A DNA stretch of 64,000 bases from the NCBI GenBank assembly GCA_043753895.1, contig JAYUWK010000160.1, positions 62,001 to 126,000 of the forward strand, in the 5' to 3' direction. Below the pieces are notes generated by a model. It saw only the letters and a list, made by a program, of their open reading frames with translations. It had not been told where the DNA came from and searched no databases. This stretch comes from WLMZ01 sp043753895 (GTDB taxonomy: Bacteria > Actinomycetota > Acidimicrobiia > Acidimicrobiales > Ilumatobacteraceae). Below are positions 33,321 through 42,418 of the stretch, one piece after another (positions within the stretch are counted from its first letter, which is position 1; every line of letters begins with the position of its first letter). The position numbers and the translations under genes were made by a program.

Positions 33321-34289
33321 ATGTCCACAGATGCGAGCTTCGATACAACGAGAACGCCCTCGATCCACGGACCCTTGATCCACGCCGAGGGTCTCGTGAA
33401 GCGGTTCGGCGCGTTCACTGCGGTCGATGGCATCGACTTCGATGTGCAACCCGGCGAGGCCTTTGGCTTCCTCGGCCCCAACGGCGCCGGCAAGTCGAGC
33501 ACGATGCGCATGATTGGCTCGACGTCGCCTGTCAGCGGCGGCACATTGCGCTTGTTCGGGCTCGATCCGGCCACGCACGGCCGCGAGATCCGAAAGCGCC
33601 TTGGCGTGGTGCCGCAGCTCGACTCGCTCGACTCCGAGCTCACGGTCGAGGAGAACCTCATCATCTACGGTCGCTATTTCGACCTCAGTCGCGCCGAGGC
33701 ACGCCGACGCGCAGGCGAACTCCTCGAGTTCGTGCAGCTCAGCGATCGCGCTAAGAGTCGGGTCGAACCGCTCAGCGGCGGTATGAAGCGGCGCGTCACC
33801 ATCGCCCGGTCGCTGATCAACCAACCCGATCTCTTGTTGCTCGACGAGCCGACCACAGGCCTCGATCCCCAGGCGCGCCACATCCTGTGGGACCGGCTGT
33901 ATCGCTTGAAGCAACAGGGCGTGACACTGGTGCTCACCACCCATTACATGGACGAGGCCGAACAACTTTGCGATCGTTTGGTCGTCATGGATGCCGGGCG
34001 CATCGTGGCCGAGGGTTCGCCACGTCAGTTGATCGAACAGCACGCCACGCGCGAAGTGCTCGAGCTGCGATTCCCTGCCGGAGCAAACGCCGACAACGAG
34101 CACTTTGCGGTAGGCCTCGGCGAGCGCCATGAGCTACTGCCCGATCGCATTCTCGTCTACGCCAACGATGGCGATCAGGCACTGGCCAGTGTCATCGCCG
34201 CAGGTGCGAAACCCGAGAGCGCGCTCGTGCGCCGCAGCACGCTCGAAGACGTGTTCTTGCACCTCACCGGACGCACGCTGGTCGAGTAA
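33321..34289 (+). CDS. ABC transporter ATPase, DrrA/NodI-like
   Basis: The 322-aa protein has Walker A GPNGAGKSSTMRMI, the signature LSGGMKRRVTIARSL, Walker B LLLLDEPTTGLDPQ and the H-loop TTHYMDEA. The C-terminal domain (about 245-322) ending in TLEDVFLHLTGRTL marks the DrrA/NodI exporter subfamily. With the two following permease genes it forms an ABC-2 type exporter, probably for a hydrophobic compound (drug, lipid or oligosaccharide). Confidence 0.93.
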   Translation: MSTDASFDTTRTPSIHGPLIHAEGLVKRFGAFTAVDGIDFDVQPGEAFGFLGPNGAGKSSTMRMIGSTSPVSGGTLRLFGLDPATHGREIRKRLGVVPQLDSLDSELTVEENLIIYGRYFDLSRAEARRRAGELLEFVQLSDRAKSRVEPLSGGMKRRVTIARSLINQPDLLLLDEPTTGLDPQARHILWDRLYRLKQQGVTLVLTTHYMDEAEQLCDRLVVMDAGRIVAEGSPRQLIEQHATREVLELRFPAGANADNEHFAVGLGERHELLPDRILVYANDGDQALASVIAAGAKPESALVRRSTLEDVFLHLTGRTLVE

Positions 34290-34300
34290 GGGCGACGCCG

Positions 34301-35086
34301 ATGAGTACTCCTGCCCCACTGCGCGTCTTCGAATGGAAGTTGCTCGTGTACCGACGCGTGTGGCGTTCGAACATCGTCACGTCGTTCCTGCAGCCGATGC
34401 TGTATCTGCTGGCGATGGGTCTGGGCGTCGGGTCGCTCATCAACAACAACGCCGGCAGCAGCCAGACGTTGGGCAACCTGCCCTATGTGGCATTCGTCGC
34501 GCCGGGGCTCCTGGCCACCACGGCGATGATGGTGGGCTCGATCGAGAGCATGTGGCCAGTGATCGACGCGCTGATGTGGGGGCGTCAGTACGAAGCGATG
34601 TCGGCCACGCCCATCGAGGCCATCGACATCGTCGCGTCCCACGCATTGTGGATCCTGTTCCGCAGCGGCATCGCTGCAATCACCGTCGCCGCGGCAATGG
34701 CACTGTTTCCTGATGTGCGCTCCTGGGGTCTCATCGCGGCGGTGCCGGCGGCGATGTTGAGTGGTCTGGCCTTTGGCATGCCTTTGGCTGCGTGGAGCGT
34801 GACCCGCACACGCGAGATGAGTTTCCCGGTGATCCAGCGCTTCATCATCACGCCGCTGTTTCTCTTCGGTGGTGCATTCTTCCCGCTTTCTCAGCTGCCG
34901 CTGGTCATCCGGTGGATCGGCTATTCCACGCCGCTGTGGCACGGCGTGCAACTCTGCCGGGCCTGGGCAACCGGCTCCTCGCTCGGCGTGCCGGCTGCGC
35001 TCGGACACATTGCATATCTGCTTCTGTGGGCCGTCGCGGGCACGCTCCTGATGCGCAAGTTCGCGCACCGCAGGTTGTTCGCATGA
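34301..35086 (+). CDS. ABC-2 type permease
   Basis: The 261-aa protein has about six membrane helices and the ABC-2 pattern (LVYRRVWRSNIVTSFLQPML at the start; RFIITPLFLFGGAFFPLSQL and WIGYSTPLWHGVQLCRAW near the end), as in DrrB and NodJ. It lies 11 bases after the ATPase gene and overlaps the second permease by four bases. The two permeases probably form a heterodimeric channel. Confidence 0.9.
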   Translation: MSTPAPLRVFEWKLLVYRRVWRSNIVTSFLQPMLYLLAMGLGVGSLINNNAGSSQTLGNLPYVAFVAPGLLATTAMMVGSIESMWPVIDALMWGRQYEAMSATPIEAIDIVASHALWILFRSGIAAITVAAAMALFPDVRSWGLIAAVPAAMLSGLAFGMPLAAWSVTRTREMSFPVIQRFIITPLFLFGGAFFPLSQLPLVIRWIGYSTPLWHGVQLCRAWATGSSLGVPAALGHIAYLLLWAVAGTLLMRKFAHRRLFA

Positions 35087-35934
35087 GCAACGTGGCAACA
35101 ACCGCTGTTCCGCCAACCGCTGGCGCCACCCGACGCACAATGCCCCTGCTGCGCATCGTGCCACCTGTGGTGCGCGCGGCGCGCCGACCACAGCGGATGA
35201 TGGAACGCCAGGTCATGTGTTACCGCAACACATGGCCGATCCTGCTCTCAGGTTTCTTCGAACCGCTCTTTTACCTGCTGTCGATCCGGGTCGGTCTTGG
35301 CAAGCTCGTCGGCGATGTCACGGTGGGCAATTCCGTACTCACCTACGCCGAGTTCGTGGCACCGGCAATGATGGCGTCGAGCGCGATGAACGGTGCCGTG
35401 TACGACAGCACGATGAACGTGTTCCACAAGCTGAAGTACGCGCGCACCTACGACGCCGTGCTCGCCACGCCGATGGGTATCGGCGACGTAGCGCTCGGGG
35501 AAATCGGTTGGGCCCTCGCGCGTGGGCTGCTCTACGCAGCAGCGTTCTTGCTGACGATGGCGGTGCTCGGACTCACCAGTTCGTGGTGGGTACTGATGTC
35601 GCTACCTGTATGCGTGCTGATTGGTTTCGCATTCGCAGCAGTCGGCATGGCGTCCACCACCTACATGCGCGCGTGGACCGACTTCGAGTTCGTGCCAACC
35701 GTGACGATGCCGCTGTTCTTGTTCTCGGCCACCTTCTATCCGGTGAGTTCGTACGGCAGTTGGGCCTGGGTCGTGCAGTTCTCACCGCTGTATCACGGCG
35801 TCGCGCTGATCCGCGCTGCGAATGCGGGCTCGGCATCGTGGGGAATTGTCGGACACGTGCTCTTTCTCCTTACCATGGCTTTCGCGGGTCTGTGGGTCGT
35901 CTCCCGGCGGCTGCAGTACCTGCTCCTGAAATGA
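35083..35934 (+). CDS. ABC-2 type permease, second subunit
   Basis: The 283-aa protein starts at ATG 35083 inside the previous stop. It is a paralogue of the first permease: a positively charged N-terminus, six predicted helices, and the pattern MPLFLFSATFYPVSSYGSWA with WVVQFSPLYHGVALIRAA at the matching place. The 3' end overlaps the next gene (ATGA), so four genes form one coupled operon. Confidence 0.9.
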   Translation: MSNVATTAVPPTAGATRRTMPLLRIVPPVVRAARRPQRMMERQVMCYRNTWPILLSGFFEPLFYLLSIRVGLGKLVGDVTVGNSVLTYAEFVAPAMMASSAMNGAVYDSTMNVFHKLKYARTYDAVLATPMGIGDVALGEIGWALARGLLYAAAFLLTMAVLGLTSSWWVLMSLPVCVLIGFAFAAVGMASTTYMRAWTDFEFVPTVTMPLFLFSATFYPVSSYGSWAWVVQFSPLYHGVALIRAANAGSASWGIVGHVLFLLTMAFAGLWVVSRRLQYLLLK

Positions 35935-36635
35935 CCGAACACGCACCCGACAACCCTGCAACTGAGCTCGACACCGAGACCGTTCTTGACACCGAGACCG
36001 ATTTCAATACGGTCATCTTCGACCTCGACGGCACGTTGTCGGACTCGGCACCGGGCATCTTGGCCTCACTCGATCACGCCTTTGCCGAAACCGGCTTCCA
36101 GCCCCCCGATCATCTCATTCGGTTCATTGGGCCGCCGCTGCAAACCGCATTCCTCGCCGAGGGCTTCACACTCGAACAGATCGACGTGCTGATGACGTCG
36201 TACCGGGCGCACTACTGGGAAGTCGGCGCGTTCGCGAACGTGGTGTACGCCGGTATCGAGCAGGTGCTCGACTCGTTGGCGGCGCATCGCTATCGCTTGG
36301 CCATTGCAACCTCGAAGCCCGAGCTCACGGCGCGTCGAATCCTGGAGTATTTCGGCTACACCGAGCGTTTCGAGGTCATTGGCGGGGCCACGTTCGACAT
36401 GAGCCGTGCCTCCAAGACAGCCGTGCTCGGATACGTGCTCGAACAACTCGGGCCTACCCGCGCCGTCATGGTGGGCGACCGCCACCACGATGTCGAAGGT
36501 GCGGCAGAGCACGGCTTGGTGTGCGTTGGGGTCACGTGGGGCTACGCGGAGCCCGGCGAGTTGCAGCGCGCGGGGGCGCGCTGGATCGTGGACGAACCCG
36601 ACGAGATCGTCGCCGTCGTTCGTGACGCCCGCTGA
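35931..36635 (+). CDS. HAD-family phosphatase, phosphoglycolate phosphatase-like
   Basis: The 234-aa protein has the HAD motifs FDLDGTLSDSAPGI (nucleophile Asp), LAIATSKPE, the Lys in SRASKTAVLGYVLEQLG and MVGDRHHDVEGAAEHGL. An alpha-helical cap between motifs I and II is of the Gph/PgmB type. The N-terminus has an acidic Asp/Glu/Thr-rich extension of about 25 residues. It is translationally coupled to the ABC exporter, but no functional tie is evident. Substrate candidates are phosphoglycolate or another small phosphate ester. Confidence 0.88.
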   Translation: MTEHAPDNPATELDTETVLDTETDFNTVIFDLDGTLSDSAPGILASLDHAFAETGFQPPDHLIRFIGPPLQTAFLAEGFTLEQIDVLMTSYRAHYWEVGAFANVVYAGIEQVLDSLAAHRYRLAIATSKPELTARRILEYFGYTERFEVIGGATFDMSRASKTAVLGYVLEQLGPTRAVMVGDRHHDVEGAAEHGLVCVGVTWGYAEPGELQRAGARWIVDEPDEIVAVVRDAR

Positions 36636-36680
36636 ACCAGCGCGCCGTCGCGGCGATAGCGTTGGGCGACCGGAGATCAT

Positions 36681-38258
36681 GTGAGCAACCTACGAGCAGC
36701 AGACGAAGCAAAACGGCGCCGTACGTTTGCCATTATCAGCCATCCCGACGCCGGTAAGACCACCCTCACCGAGAAGTTTCTGCTGTACGCAGGCGCCGTG
36801 GTCGAGGCTGGTTCGGTGAAGGCCAAGGGTGCGAGCCGCAGTGCCACCAGCGACTGGATGGAGCTGGAGCAAAAGCGTGGCATCTCCATCACCTCGGCCG
36901 TGATGCAGTTCGAATACCGCGACTGCATGATCAACCTGCTCGACACGCCGGGTCACCGCGATTTCAGCGAAGACACCTACCGCGTGCTCGCTGCGGTCGA
37001 TGCCGTGGTGATGGTGCTCGACTCGGCCAAGGGCATCGAGGCGCAGACGCTGAAGCTCTTCGAAGTCTGTCGTGCCCGCAAGCTGCCCGTGCTCACGTTC
37101 CTCAACAAGTTCGATCGGCCCGGTCTCGATCCGCTCGAACTCCTCGATGAGATCGAGACAAAGATCAATCTGCGACCAACGCCGATCACGTGGCCGGTGG
37201 GTGACGCCGGCGACTTCCGCGGTGTGATCGATCGCCGTCGACGCGTGTTCACCCGCTTCACGCGTGTGGCCCGCGGCAGCAAGATCGCACCCGAAGAAGA
37301 AATGTCGTTCGAGCAGGCAGCGGCCGAAGAGGGCGTGCTCTGGCAGCGAGCCATCGACGGCTGCGGGTTGCTCGATGCCGTGGGTGCCGATCTGGATCTG
37401 CCCTCGTTCCTAGCCGGCGAGTCCACACCGCTGTTCGTGGGTTCGGCACTCACTGATTTCGGTGTGCGCGCCCTGCTCGATGCCGTAGTGGAGCTCGTAC
37501 CCGCACCTCCCGCCCGACCCGACGTAGATGGCGATTCGCGACCCGTCGATGCACCCTGTTCGGCATTCGTGTTCAAGGTGCAGGCAAACATGGACCGCTC
37601 GCACCGTGACCGCATTGCGTTCGTGCGCATCTGCAGCGGCCGCTTCGATCGCGGCATGACGATGACGGTGTCACGCACGGGTAAGCCCTTCGCCACGAAG
37701 TACGCCTCCACCGTCTTCGGCGCCGAGCGCAGCACCGTGGACGAGGCCTATCCGGGTGATGTCGTGGGTCTCGTGAACGCGAACGGATTGCAGCTCGGCG
37801 ACACGCTGTACCAGGACGACCCGGTCACGTTCCCCGGTATCCCCCGCTTCGCACCGGAGTTGTTCACCAATGCCAGGCCCAAAGACACCAGCCGGGTCAA
37901 GCAGTTCCGTCGCGGTATCGAGGTTCTCGAGGAAGAGGGCGTGGTACAGGTTCTACGCGACCCCGATATGGGCGATGCCGCGCTCGTGCTCGCCGCGGTC
38001 GGCCAACTGCAGTTCGAGGTGTTCGCGCATCGACTCGAGAGCGAGTTCAATGCACCCGTCGAGCTCACCGGTTCGCCGTATCAGGCCATCCGCGGCACCG
38101 ACGAGGCCAGCGCCGATCGGTTACGTCAGATCGGTGGCATCCGCATATTGCAGCGTGCCGATGGATCGATGGTGGCACTGTTCGAGAACATCTACCGTTT
38201 GCAACGACTGCTTGCAGATGAGCCCGAGCTCACCCTGAAGTCACTCACCATCGACTGA
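36681..38258 (+). CDS. prfC: Peptide chain release factor 3
   Basis: The 525-aa translational GTPase has G1 ISHPDAGKTTLTEKFL, a G3 region LLDTPGHRDFSEDTYR, G4 FLNKFDRPGLDPLELLDEIE and the RF3-specific ISITSAVMQFEYRDCMINLL. The length and C-terminal domain match RF3, which removes RF1/RF2 from ribosomes after termination. The GTG start at 36681 has GGAGAT five bases upstream. It is convergent with apbE. Confidence 0.95.
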   Translation: MSNLRAADEAKRRRTFAIISHPDAGKTTLTEKFLLYAGAVVEAGSVKAKGASRSATSDWMELEQKRGISITSAVMQFEYRDCMINLLDTPGHRDFSEDTYRVLAAVDAVVMVLDSAKGIEAQTLKLFEVCRARKLPVLTFLNKFDRPGLDPLELLDEIETKINLRPTPITWPVGDAGDFRGVIDRRRRVFTRFTRVARGSKIAPEEEMSFEQAAAEEGVLWQRAIDGCGLLDAVGADLDLPSFLAGESTPLFVGSALTDFGVRALLDAVVELVPAPPARPDVDGDSRPVDAPCSAFVFKVQANMDRSHRDRIAFVRICSGRFDRGMTMTVSRTGKPFATKYASTVFGAERSTVDEAYPGDVVGLVNANGLQLGDTLYQDDPVTFPGIPRFAPELFTNARPKDTSRVKQFRRGIEVLEEEGVVQVLRDPDMGDAALVLAAVGQLQFEVFAHRLESEFNAPVELTGSPYQAIRGTDEASADRLRQIGGIRILQRADGSMVALFENIYRLQRLLADEPELTLKSLTID

Positions 38259-38282
38259 CCCGGGCGCCGGCCATTACCGAGC

Positions 38283-39077
38283 TCAACTGACCGCGGCGTC
38301 AATGAAGCCATCAGTGGTAGTCACCACGCCATCGAGGTCGATCGCGATGGCTTCGTAGCCCACGAATTGGGTGAGCCACTCGAGGCCCGTGCGACCCATC
38401 ACGAATGCCGCCGTGGCGAAGGCATCGGCCCACGTGAGGCTGGGGCCGACCACGGTGAATGACAACAGCTCGTAGCTCGCGACGGGCGCAGTACGGATGT
38501 GGTTGCCACGTTCGCTGGTGCCCGACGTCGCCACCGCGCCGTCCGCGATCTCCACCGAGCGCACGACCTCGCCACGTTCGCGCGGATCTGCGATCGCAAC
38601 ATGCCAGCGTTGCCCCGGGGCCGGCTCACCGGAAACCAGAAGGTCGCCACCCACCGACAACATGAAGTTGGCGAGGCCGCGGGCGGCAAGTCGCGCCGCA
38701 GCACGCTCGGCTGCCCAACCCTTCACGAATCCGGCGGGGTCCAACATTCCGTCGTTGCGACGCATCGAGAACGCACCATTGCTGGCGTGCTCGAGCCACG
38801 TGCACGCATCGACGACCTCGATCACCTCGGCTGGGGCATCGAGCAGGTTCAGCTCGCCACGATTGATGCGGCTGATCGCGCTCGTTGGTCGGAAGGTACT
38901 GAACATTTGCTCGAGGCGTTCGAGTTCAGCAAGCGCATCATCGATCGCGGCATCGATAAGTGCGTGGTCGAGTCGGTCGTGCACATGAAAGCTGGCCATC
39001 GTGCCCATCACCGCTGCGTTGCGGCGCACGGGCCGACGCCCAGGGTCAGGATCAGAATCAGGATCAGGATCAGGCAT
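38283..39077 (-). CDS. apbE: FAD:protein FMN transferase (ApbE)
   Basis: The 264-aa enzyme covalently attaches FMN to Thr/Ser in S/T-G-A-T-x-S/T motifs. Family signs are VRRNAAVMGTMASFHV, the MFSTFRPTSAISRINRGE segment, DPAGFVKGWAAERAA, NFMLSVGGDLLVSG and TSGTSERGN. The start at ATG 39077 overlaps the end of the upstream FMN-binding gene. The N-terminus is a Pro-Asp repeat (PDPDPDSDPDPG) encoded by a hexanucleotide tandem repeat. No signal peptide is seen, whereas many ApbE proteins are exported. The adjacent gene encodes its likely substrate. Confidence 0.92.
   Translation of the reverse strand: MPDPDPDSDPDPGRRPVRRNAAVMGTMASFHVHDRLDHALIDAAIDDALAELERLEQMFSTFRPTSAISRINRGELNLLDAPAEVIEVVDACTWLEHASNGAFSMRRNDGMLDPAGFVKGWAAERAAARLAARGLANFMLSVGGDLLVSGEPAPGQRWHVAIADPRERGEVVRSVEIADGAVATSGTSERGNHIRTAPVASYELLSFTVVGPSLTWADAFATAAFVMGRTGLEWLTQFVGYEAIAIDLDGVVTTTDGFIDAAVS
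39045..39074. repeat. Imperfect (GGATCA)n hexamer repeat across two gene ends
   Basis: About five copies of a GGATCA-like hexamer cover the shared region where the FMN-binding gene ends and apbE begins. In apbE they encode alternating Pro and Asp at residues 2-12. A change of copy number would keep the apbE frame. Confidence 0.8.
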
Positions 39078-39639
39078 GGTCGAGGATGTACTGCAGCGAC
39101 GCGATGTATCCGCGAGATGTAATCGTGGCACCCGATACCGCGTTGAACTGCGCGCTGCCCGCCGCGACTGCCCGCCTGTGCAGGATCGGCTTGGCGTATG
39201 CGTTGATCTGCACGGATCGGTTGTGGCTGTCGGGTGTCTGCAGGGCAACGGTGTTACAGACGACCCTGTCTGGCGTCAGCTGGGCTTGCACCTGTACGGG
39301 TCCCCAGCGGGTCTGAACCACAGGGCCGGTGATGGGCTGGCCGGTGCAGGCTCCACCAGCCGGCGCCGCTGCTGCTGCGACGACCGGGCTGGGTGCGGGG
39401 GCCTTGGGCACCGACACGGGAATCAGCGGGATGGTCGTTGCGGGCACGGGGCCGACGGGACCAACGGCTGCCACCAATGTGGTTGGTGTGCCCGAGTCCT
39501 GCGAACCGGTGAGTGACACCGTGTCGGCAACAAACTGCGTGGGGTGGTCGAGCGCGGAGATGAACGCGACAGATGCGCCGGCGACAGCGACGGCCGGCCA
39601 GACGCGACGAGCCAGTGAAGCGGGAGGTTGTTGACTCAT
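39070..39639 (-). CDS. FMN-binding domain protein, likely flavinylated
   Basis: The 189-aa protein has one N-terminal membrane helix or signal (VWPAVAVAGASVAFISALD), a long Ala/Pro/Val-rich linker (about 50-92) and an FMN_bind domain (PVVQTRWGPVQVQAQLTPDR) with the flavinylation motif SGATITS at about 168-174. The Thr of SGAT would carry FMN attached by ApbE, encoded by the overlapping next gene. The domain would sit outside the membrane and pass electrons from or to the membrane reductase encoded upstream. Confidence 0.88.
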   Translation of the reverse strand: MSQQPPASLARRVWPAVAVAGASVAFISALDHPTQFVADTVSLTGSQDSGTPTTLVAAVGPVGPVPATTIPLIPVSVPKAPAPSPVVAAAAAPAGGACTGQPITGPVVQTRWGPVQVQAQLTPDRVVCNTVALQTPDSHNRSVQINAYAKPILHRRAVAAGSAQFNAVSGATITSRGYIASLQYILDHA

Positions 39640-39642
39640 GAC

Positions 39643-41037
39643 TTACCACCAAACCATTTCGAAGTGGACGTTCTCTGTTGGAACGCCCGCGTCTTTGAGG
39701 CCCTTGCGGGCCGCGTGCACCAGCGAGTCGGGACCGCACACGAACACGGTGCGCTGAGCGATATCGGGCACCGCGCGGCGCAGCGACGGCCCGCTGAATG
39801 GGTCCTTCACCGCGAGAGAAACCGACGGACCAACGAGCGTGAGCACCTCGCCGTCGACGCGCTTGGCGATGTCTTGCATCTCGTCGAGGTGCACCAGGTC
39901 GGCCTTTGAGCGCGCCCGGTAGAGAACGATCGGCTGCTGATCGGGCGTGAGCAGTTCGAGCATCGCCCGCGCAGGCGCCACGCCGACACCACCCACGATG
40001 CAGAGCACCTTGGAGCCCACGGCAGCGTCAGGGGTCGCAACACCGTAGGGACCCTCGACAGCGACGCGGGTGCCGATGCGCAACTTGTTGATCATGGCGC
40101 TGGCGTCGCCGCGGTCTTTGATGGTGAAGCGCAGACCGAAGGTGGTGGGTGCGGCCGACAGCGAGAACGGATGACTCTGCCACCACAGACCGGGGCGCAG
40201 GACGCGCAGCATGCAGAACTGGCCTCCGTGGGCCTCGATGCGGTGGATGGCCGGACCGCCCAGGAGGATGGTGCCGATGCCGTCACCGAGCGGCGCCACC
40301 TGCACGACCCGCAGCGGCCGGATGATCGACATGATCGCTCGCCCCCATCGGCCCGAGAGCACACCGACGAGTACCAACGCGTGGACACCCACCCAGAACC
40401 ACCGACCGAGTGCATCGTTGGACAAGTCGGTTCCGAGCACGATCTCATGGCCGAACGACAGGGCAAGTCCGGCGTAGGCGGTGAGATGAACGAAGTACCA
40501 CGTCTCGTACGACATCTGCCGGCGGATCGACTTCAGCGACGTGATGGTCACGAGCAGCACGAGCAGTCCGCCCGACGTGGCGATGGCCATATACGGCTGG
40601 CGACCGGTGTAGTTACGAATGACCGACCACAGCCCAGTGCCGTCGGCGGTACCGGCGATCACGGCCGACACGATGTGCATGCTCAACAGCACTGCCATGC
40701 CCTCGCCGAGGTACCGGTGCCACACGAACATCTTGTCGAGACCAAGATTTCGCTCGAGAGTGCGCGGTCGCGCGATCAGCACGACACCGATCAGTCCACA
40801 GGCCGAGGCCAACAGGCCGGTGATGCCGGAGATCGAGAGCCAGCCGTCGAGCCAGCTCCTGGTCAGATCGGTGACACCGCCATGGCGGACCCAGAGCCCC
40901 ACGACACACAGCAGGAACGCCCACATGAGGATCCACATGTCGGTGCCGAACAGGGCCGATGGACGCGGTCGGCGCAGCGGGCGAACCGGCCCACGGTTGC
41001 TACGCGACTCACGCGTCATCGATTGCATGGATTTCAT
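39643..41037 (-). CDS. Membrane flavocytochrome-like oxidoreductase (ferric reductase TM + FAD/NAD domains)
   Basis: The 464-aa protein has six membrane helices with heme-type His residues (VWHRYLGEGMAVLLSMHIVS; VHLTAYAGLALSFGHE) as in ferric-reductase-like domains. An FAD-binding part (WQSHPFSLSAAP) and an NAD(P)-binding part (CIVGGVGVAPARAMLELL; VFVCGPDSLVHAARKGL) follow. It would carry electrons from cytosolic NAD(P)H across the membrane. Gene order reductase, FMN-binding protein, ApbE with gaps of 3 and -8 bases points to one module for extracytosolic flavin-based electron transfer. Either ATG 41037 or ATG 41019 could be the start. Confidence 0.87.
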   Translation of the reverse strand: MKSMQSMTRESRSNRGPVRPLRRPRPSALFGTDMWILMWAFLLCVVGLWVRHGGVTDLTRSWLDGWLSISGITGLLASACGLIGVVLIARPRTLERNLGLDKMFVWHRYLGEGMAVLLSMHIVSAVIAGTADGTGLWSVIRNYTGRQPYMAIATSGGLLVLLVTITSLKSIRRQMSYETWYFVHLTAYAGLALSFGHEIVLGTDLSNDALGRWFWVGVHALVLVGVLSGRWGRAIMSIIRPLRVVQVAPLGDGIGTILLGGPAIHRIEAHGGQFCMLRVLRPGLWWQSHPFSLSAAPTTFGLRFTIKDRGDASAMINKLRIGTRVAVEGPYGVATPDAAVGSKVLCIVGGVGVAPARAMLELLTPDQQPIVLYRARSKADLVHLDEMQDIAKRVDGEVLTLVGPSVSLAVKDPFSGPSLRRAVPDIAQRTVFVCGPDSLVHAARKGLKDAGVPTENVHFEMVWW

Positions 41038-41135
41038 TCAACGATTCGCGTGTAAGAGTCAGGTGAGAGCGCGTGAAACGCTGATCCAAATTTGGGCGTG
41101 TCCTGCGATTGGCGCGCCCAGATACAGGATCAGAC

Positions 41136-42362
41136 TCAGTCCTGCGCACCGACACCGAGATGGCGCATCGCCACTGCGCTGTACAACGCCATCCCGGACA
41201 CCATTGCATCCTCGTCGAACGTGACGCGGTTGCTGTGATTCGGGGGTGCCGTTGCCGGATTGCGATCGGCATGTGTGCCGCCGAGGAACATCATCGACCC
41301 GGGTACCGCCTCGAGCACATAACTGAAGTCCTCGGCACCCATCACCGGGTGCGGCATCTGGAAGACCTTCTCAGCGCCGAGCACCTCACCTGCGACTCCC
41401 GACGCGAAGTCGGCAAAACCGCTGTTGTTCTTCGTCACGGGATAGCCGAGCTGGATCTCCACCGTGACTGCTGCGTCGTGGGCAGCCGCAATGCCTTCGG
41501 CCACTCGCGTGATGCCAGCGTGCACCTTGGTACGGGTGCGTTCGCTGACGGCGCGAATGGTGCCTTCGATCTCGGCTGTTTCGGGGATCACGTTGTTCGT
41601 GGTGCCCGCCGTGATGCGACCAACAGTGACGATGGTGGGATCGAACACGTCGATACGACGGGTGACCATCATCTGCATCGCCTGCACGATCTCACATGCA
41701 ATCGGGATGGGGTCGAGCGCCCGATACGGTTCGCTCGCGTGCCCACCACGGCCGTGCACGGTGATGAGTAGACGATCGCTCGATGCCATCAACGCACCGC
41801 CACGGGTGCTTACCATGCCCACTGGTAACGCTGAGGAGATGTGGAGAGCGAACGCTCCGGTGACTGGCGACGTCGTGCCGTCGGCGAGGGGTGCCACGTC
41901 GAGCAGACCCTCTTGCAACATGTACTTCGCTCCGGCATGACCCTCCTCTCCCGGCTGGAACATGAACAGCACGCGACCCGCCAGTTCGCTTCGCCGCGCC
42001 GCCAGCATCTTGGCCGCGCCGACAAGCATGGCTGTATGGGTGTCGTGACCGCACGCATGCATACAGCCATCGACCTTCGAGGTGAAATCGAGATCGGTGT
42101 CCTCGGGCATCGACAGAGCGTCCATGTCGCCCCGCAACAAAATAGTGGGGCCGGGCTTGGAGCCGGTGAGCATTGCGCCGATTCCCGACGTGGACGTGTG
42201 CAGATTCAGCTCGAGTGGCAATCCCTCGAGCGCACCGAGCACGGCCTCGCGCGTGATGGGCAGATGATTGCCGATCTCGGGCCACTGATGCAGCTGCCGA
42301 CGCAACGCAACTGCGTCACTGAGATAGTCGTGGGCTTCGTCGCGCAGTGTAGAGATGGCCAT
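41136..42362 (-). CDS. M20-family amidohydrolase (hippurate/IAA-amino acid hydrolase-like)
   Basis: The 408-aa protein shows the M20D pattern: LHQWPEIG, LRGDMDALSMPE, MHACGHDTHTAMLVG (zinc ligands), FMFQPGEEGHAGAKYM, VHGRGGHASEPYRALDPI and MGAEDFSYVLEAVPG. Such enzymes hydrolyse N-acyl amino acids or related amides. The start ATG 42362 is well placed. It is separated from the MBL-fold gene by about 50 bases that contain part of a 13-bp duplication. Confidence 0.9.
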   Translation of the reverse strand: MAISTLRDEAHDYLSDAVALRRQLHQWPEIGNHLPITREAVLGALEGLPLELNLHTSTSGIGAMLTGSKPGPTILLRGDMDALSMPEDTDLDFTSKVDGCMHACGHDTHTAMLVGAAKMLAARRSELAGRVLFMFQPGEEGHAGAKYMLQEGLLDVAPLADGTTSPVTGAFALHISSALPVGMVSTRGGALMASSDRLLITVHGRGGHASEPYRALDPIPIACEIVQAMQMMVTRRIDVFDPTIVTVGRITAGTTNNVIPETAEIEGTIRAVSERTRTKVHAGITRVAEGIAAAHDAAVTVEIQLGYPVTKNNSGFADFASGVAGEVLGAEKVFQMPHPVMGAEDFSYVLEAVPGSMMFLGGTHADRNPATAPPNHSNRVTFDEDAMVSGMALYSAVAMRHLGVGAQD

Positions 42363-42392
42363 GACCGCATGTTAGTGAGCGCCGCTGTGACG

Positions 42393-42418
42393 CCCAGATC
42401 AGCGGCCCAGATCAGCGG
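42393..42418. repeat. 13-bp direct tandem duplication
   Basis: CCCAGATCAGCGG occurs twice in tandem, followed by a third partial copy (CCCAG). The repeat covers the stop codon of the MBL-fold gene at 42412-42414, so the duplication may have changed the end of that protein. Confidence 0.85.
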
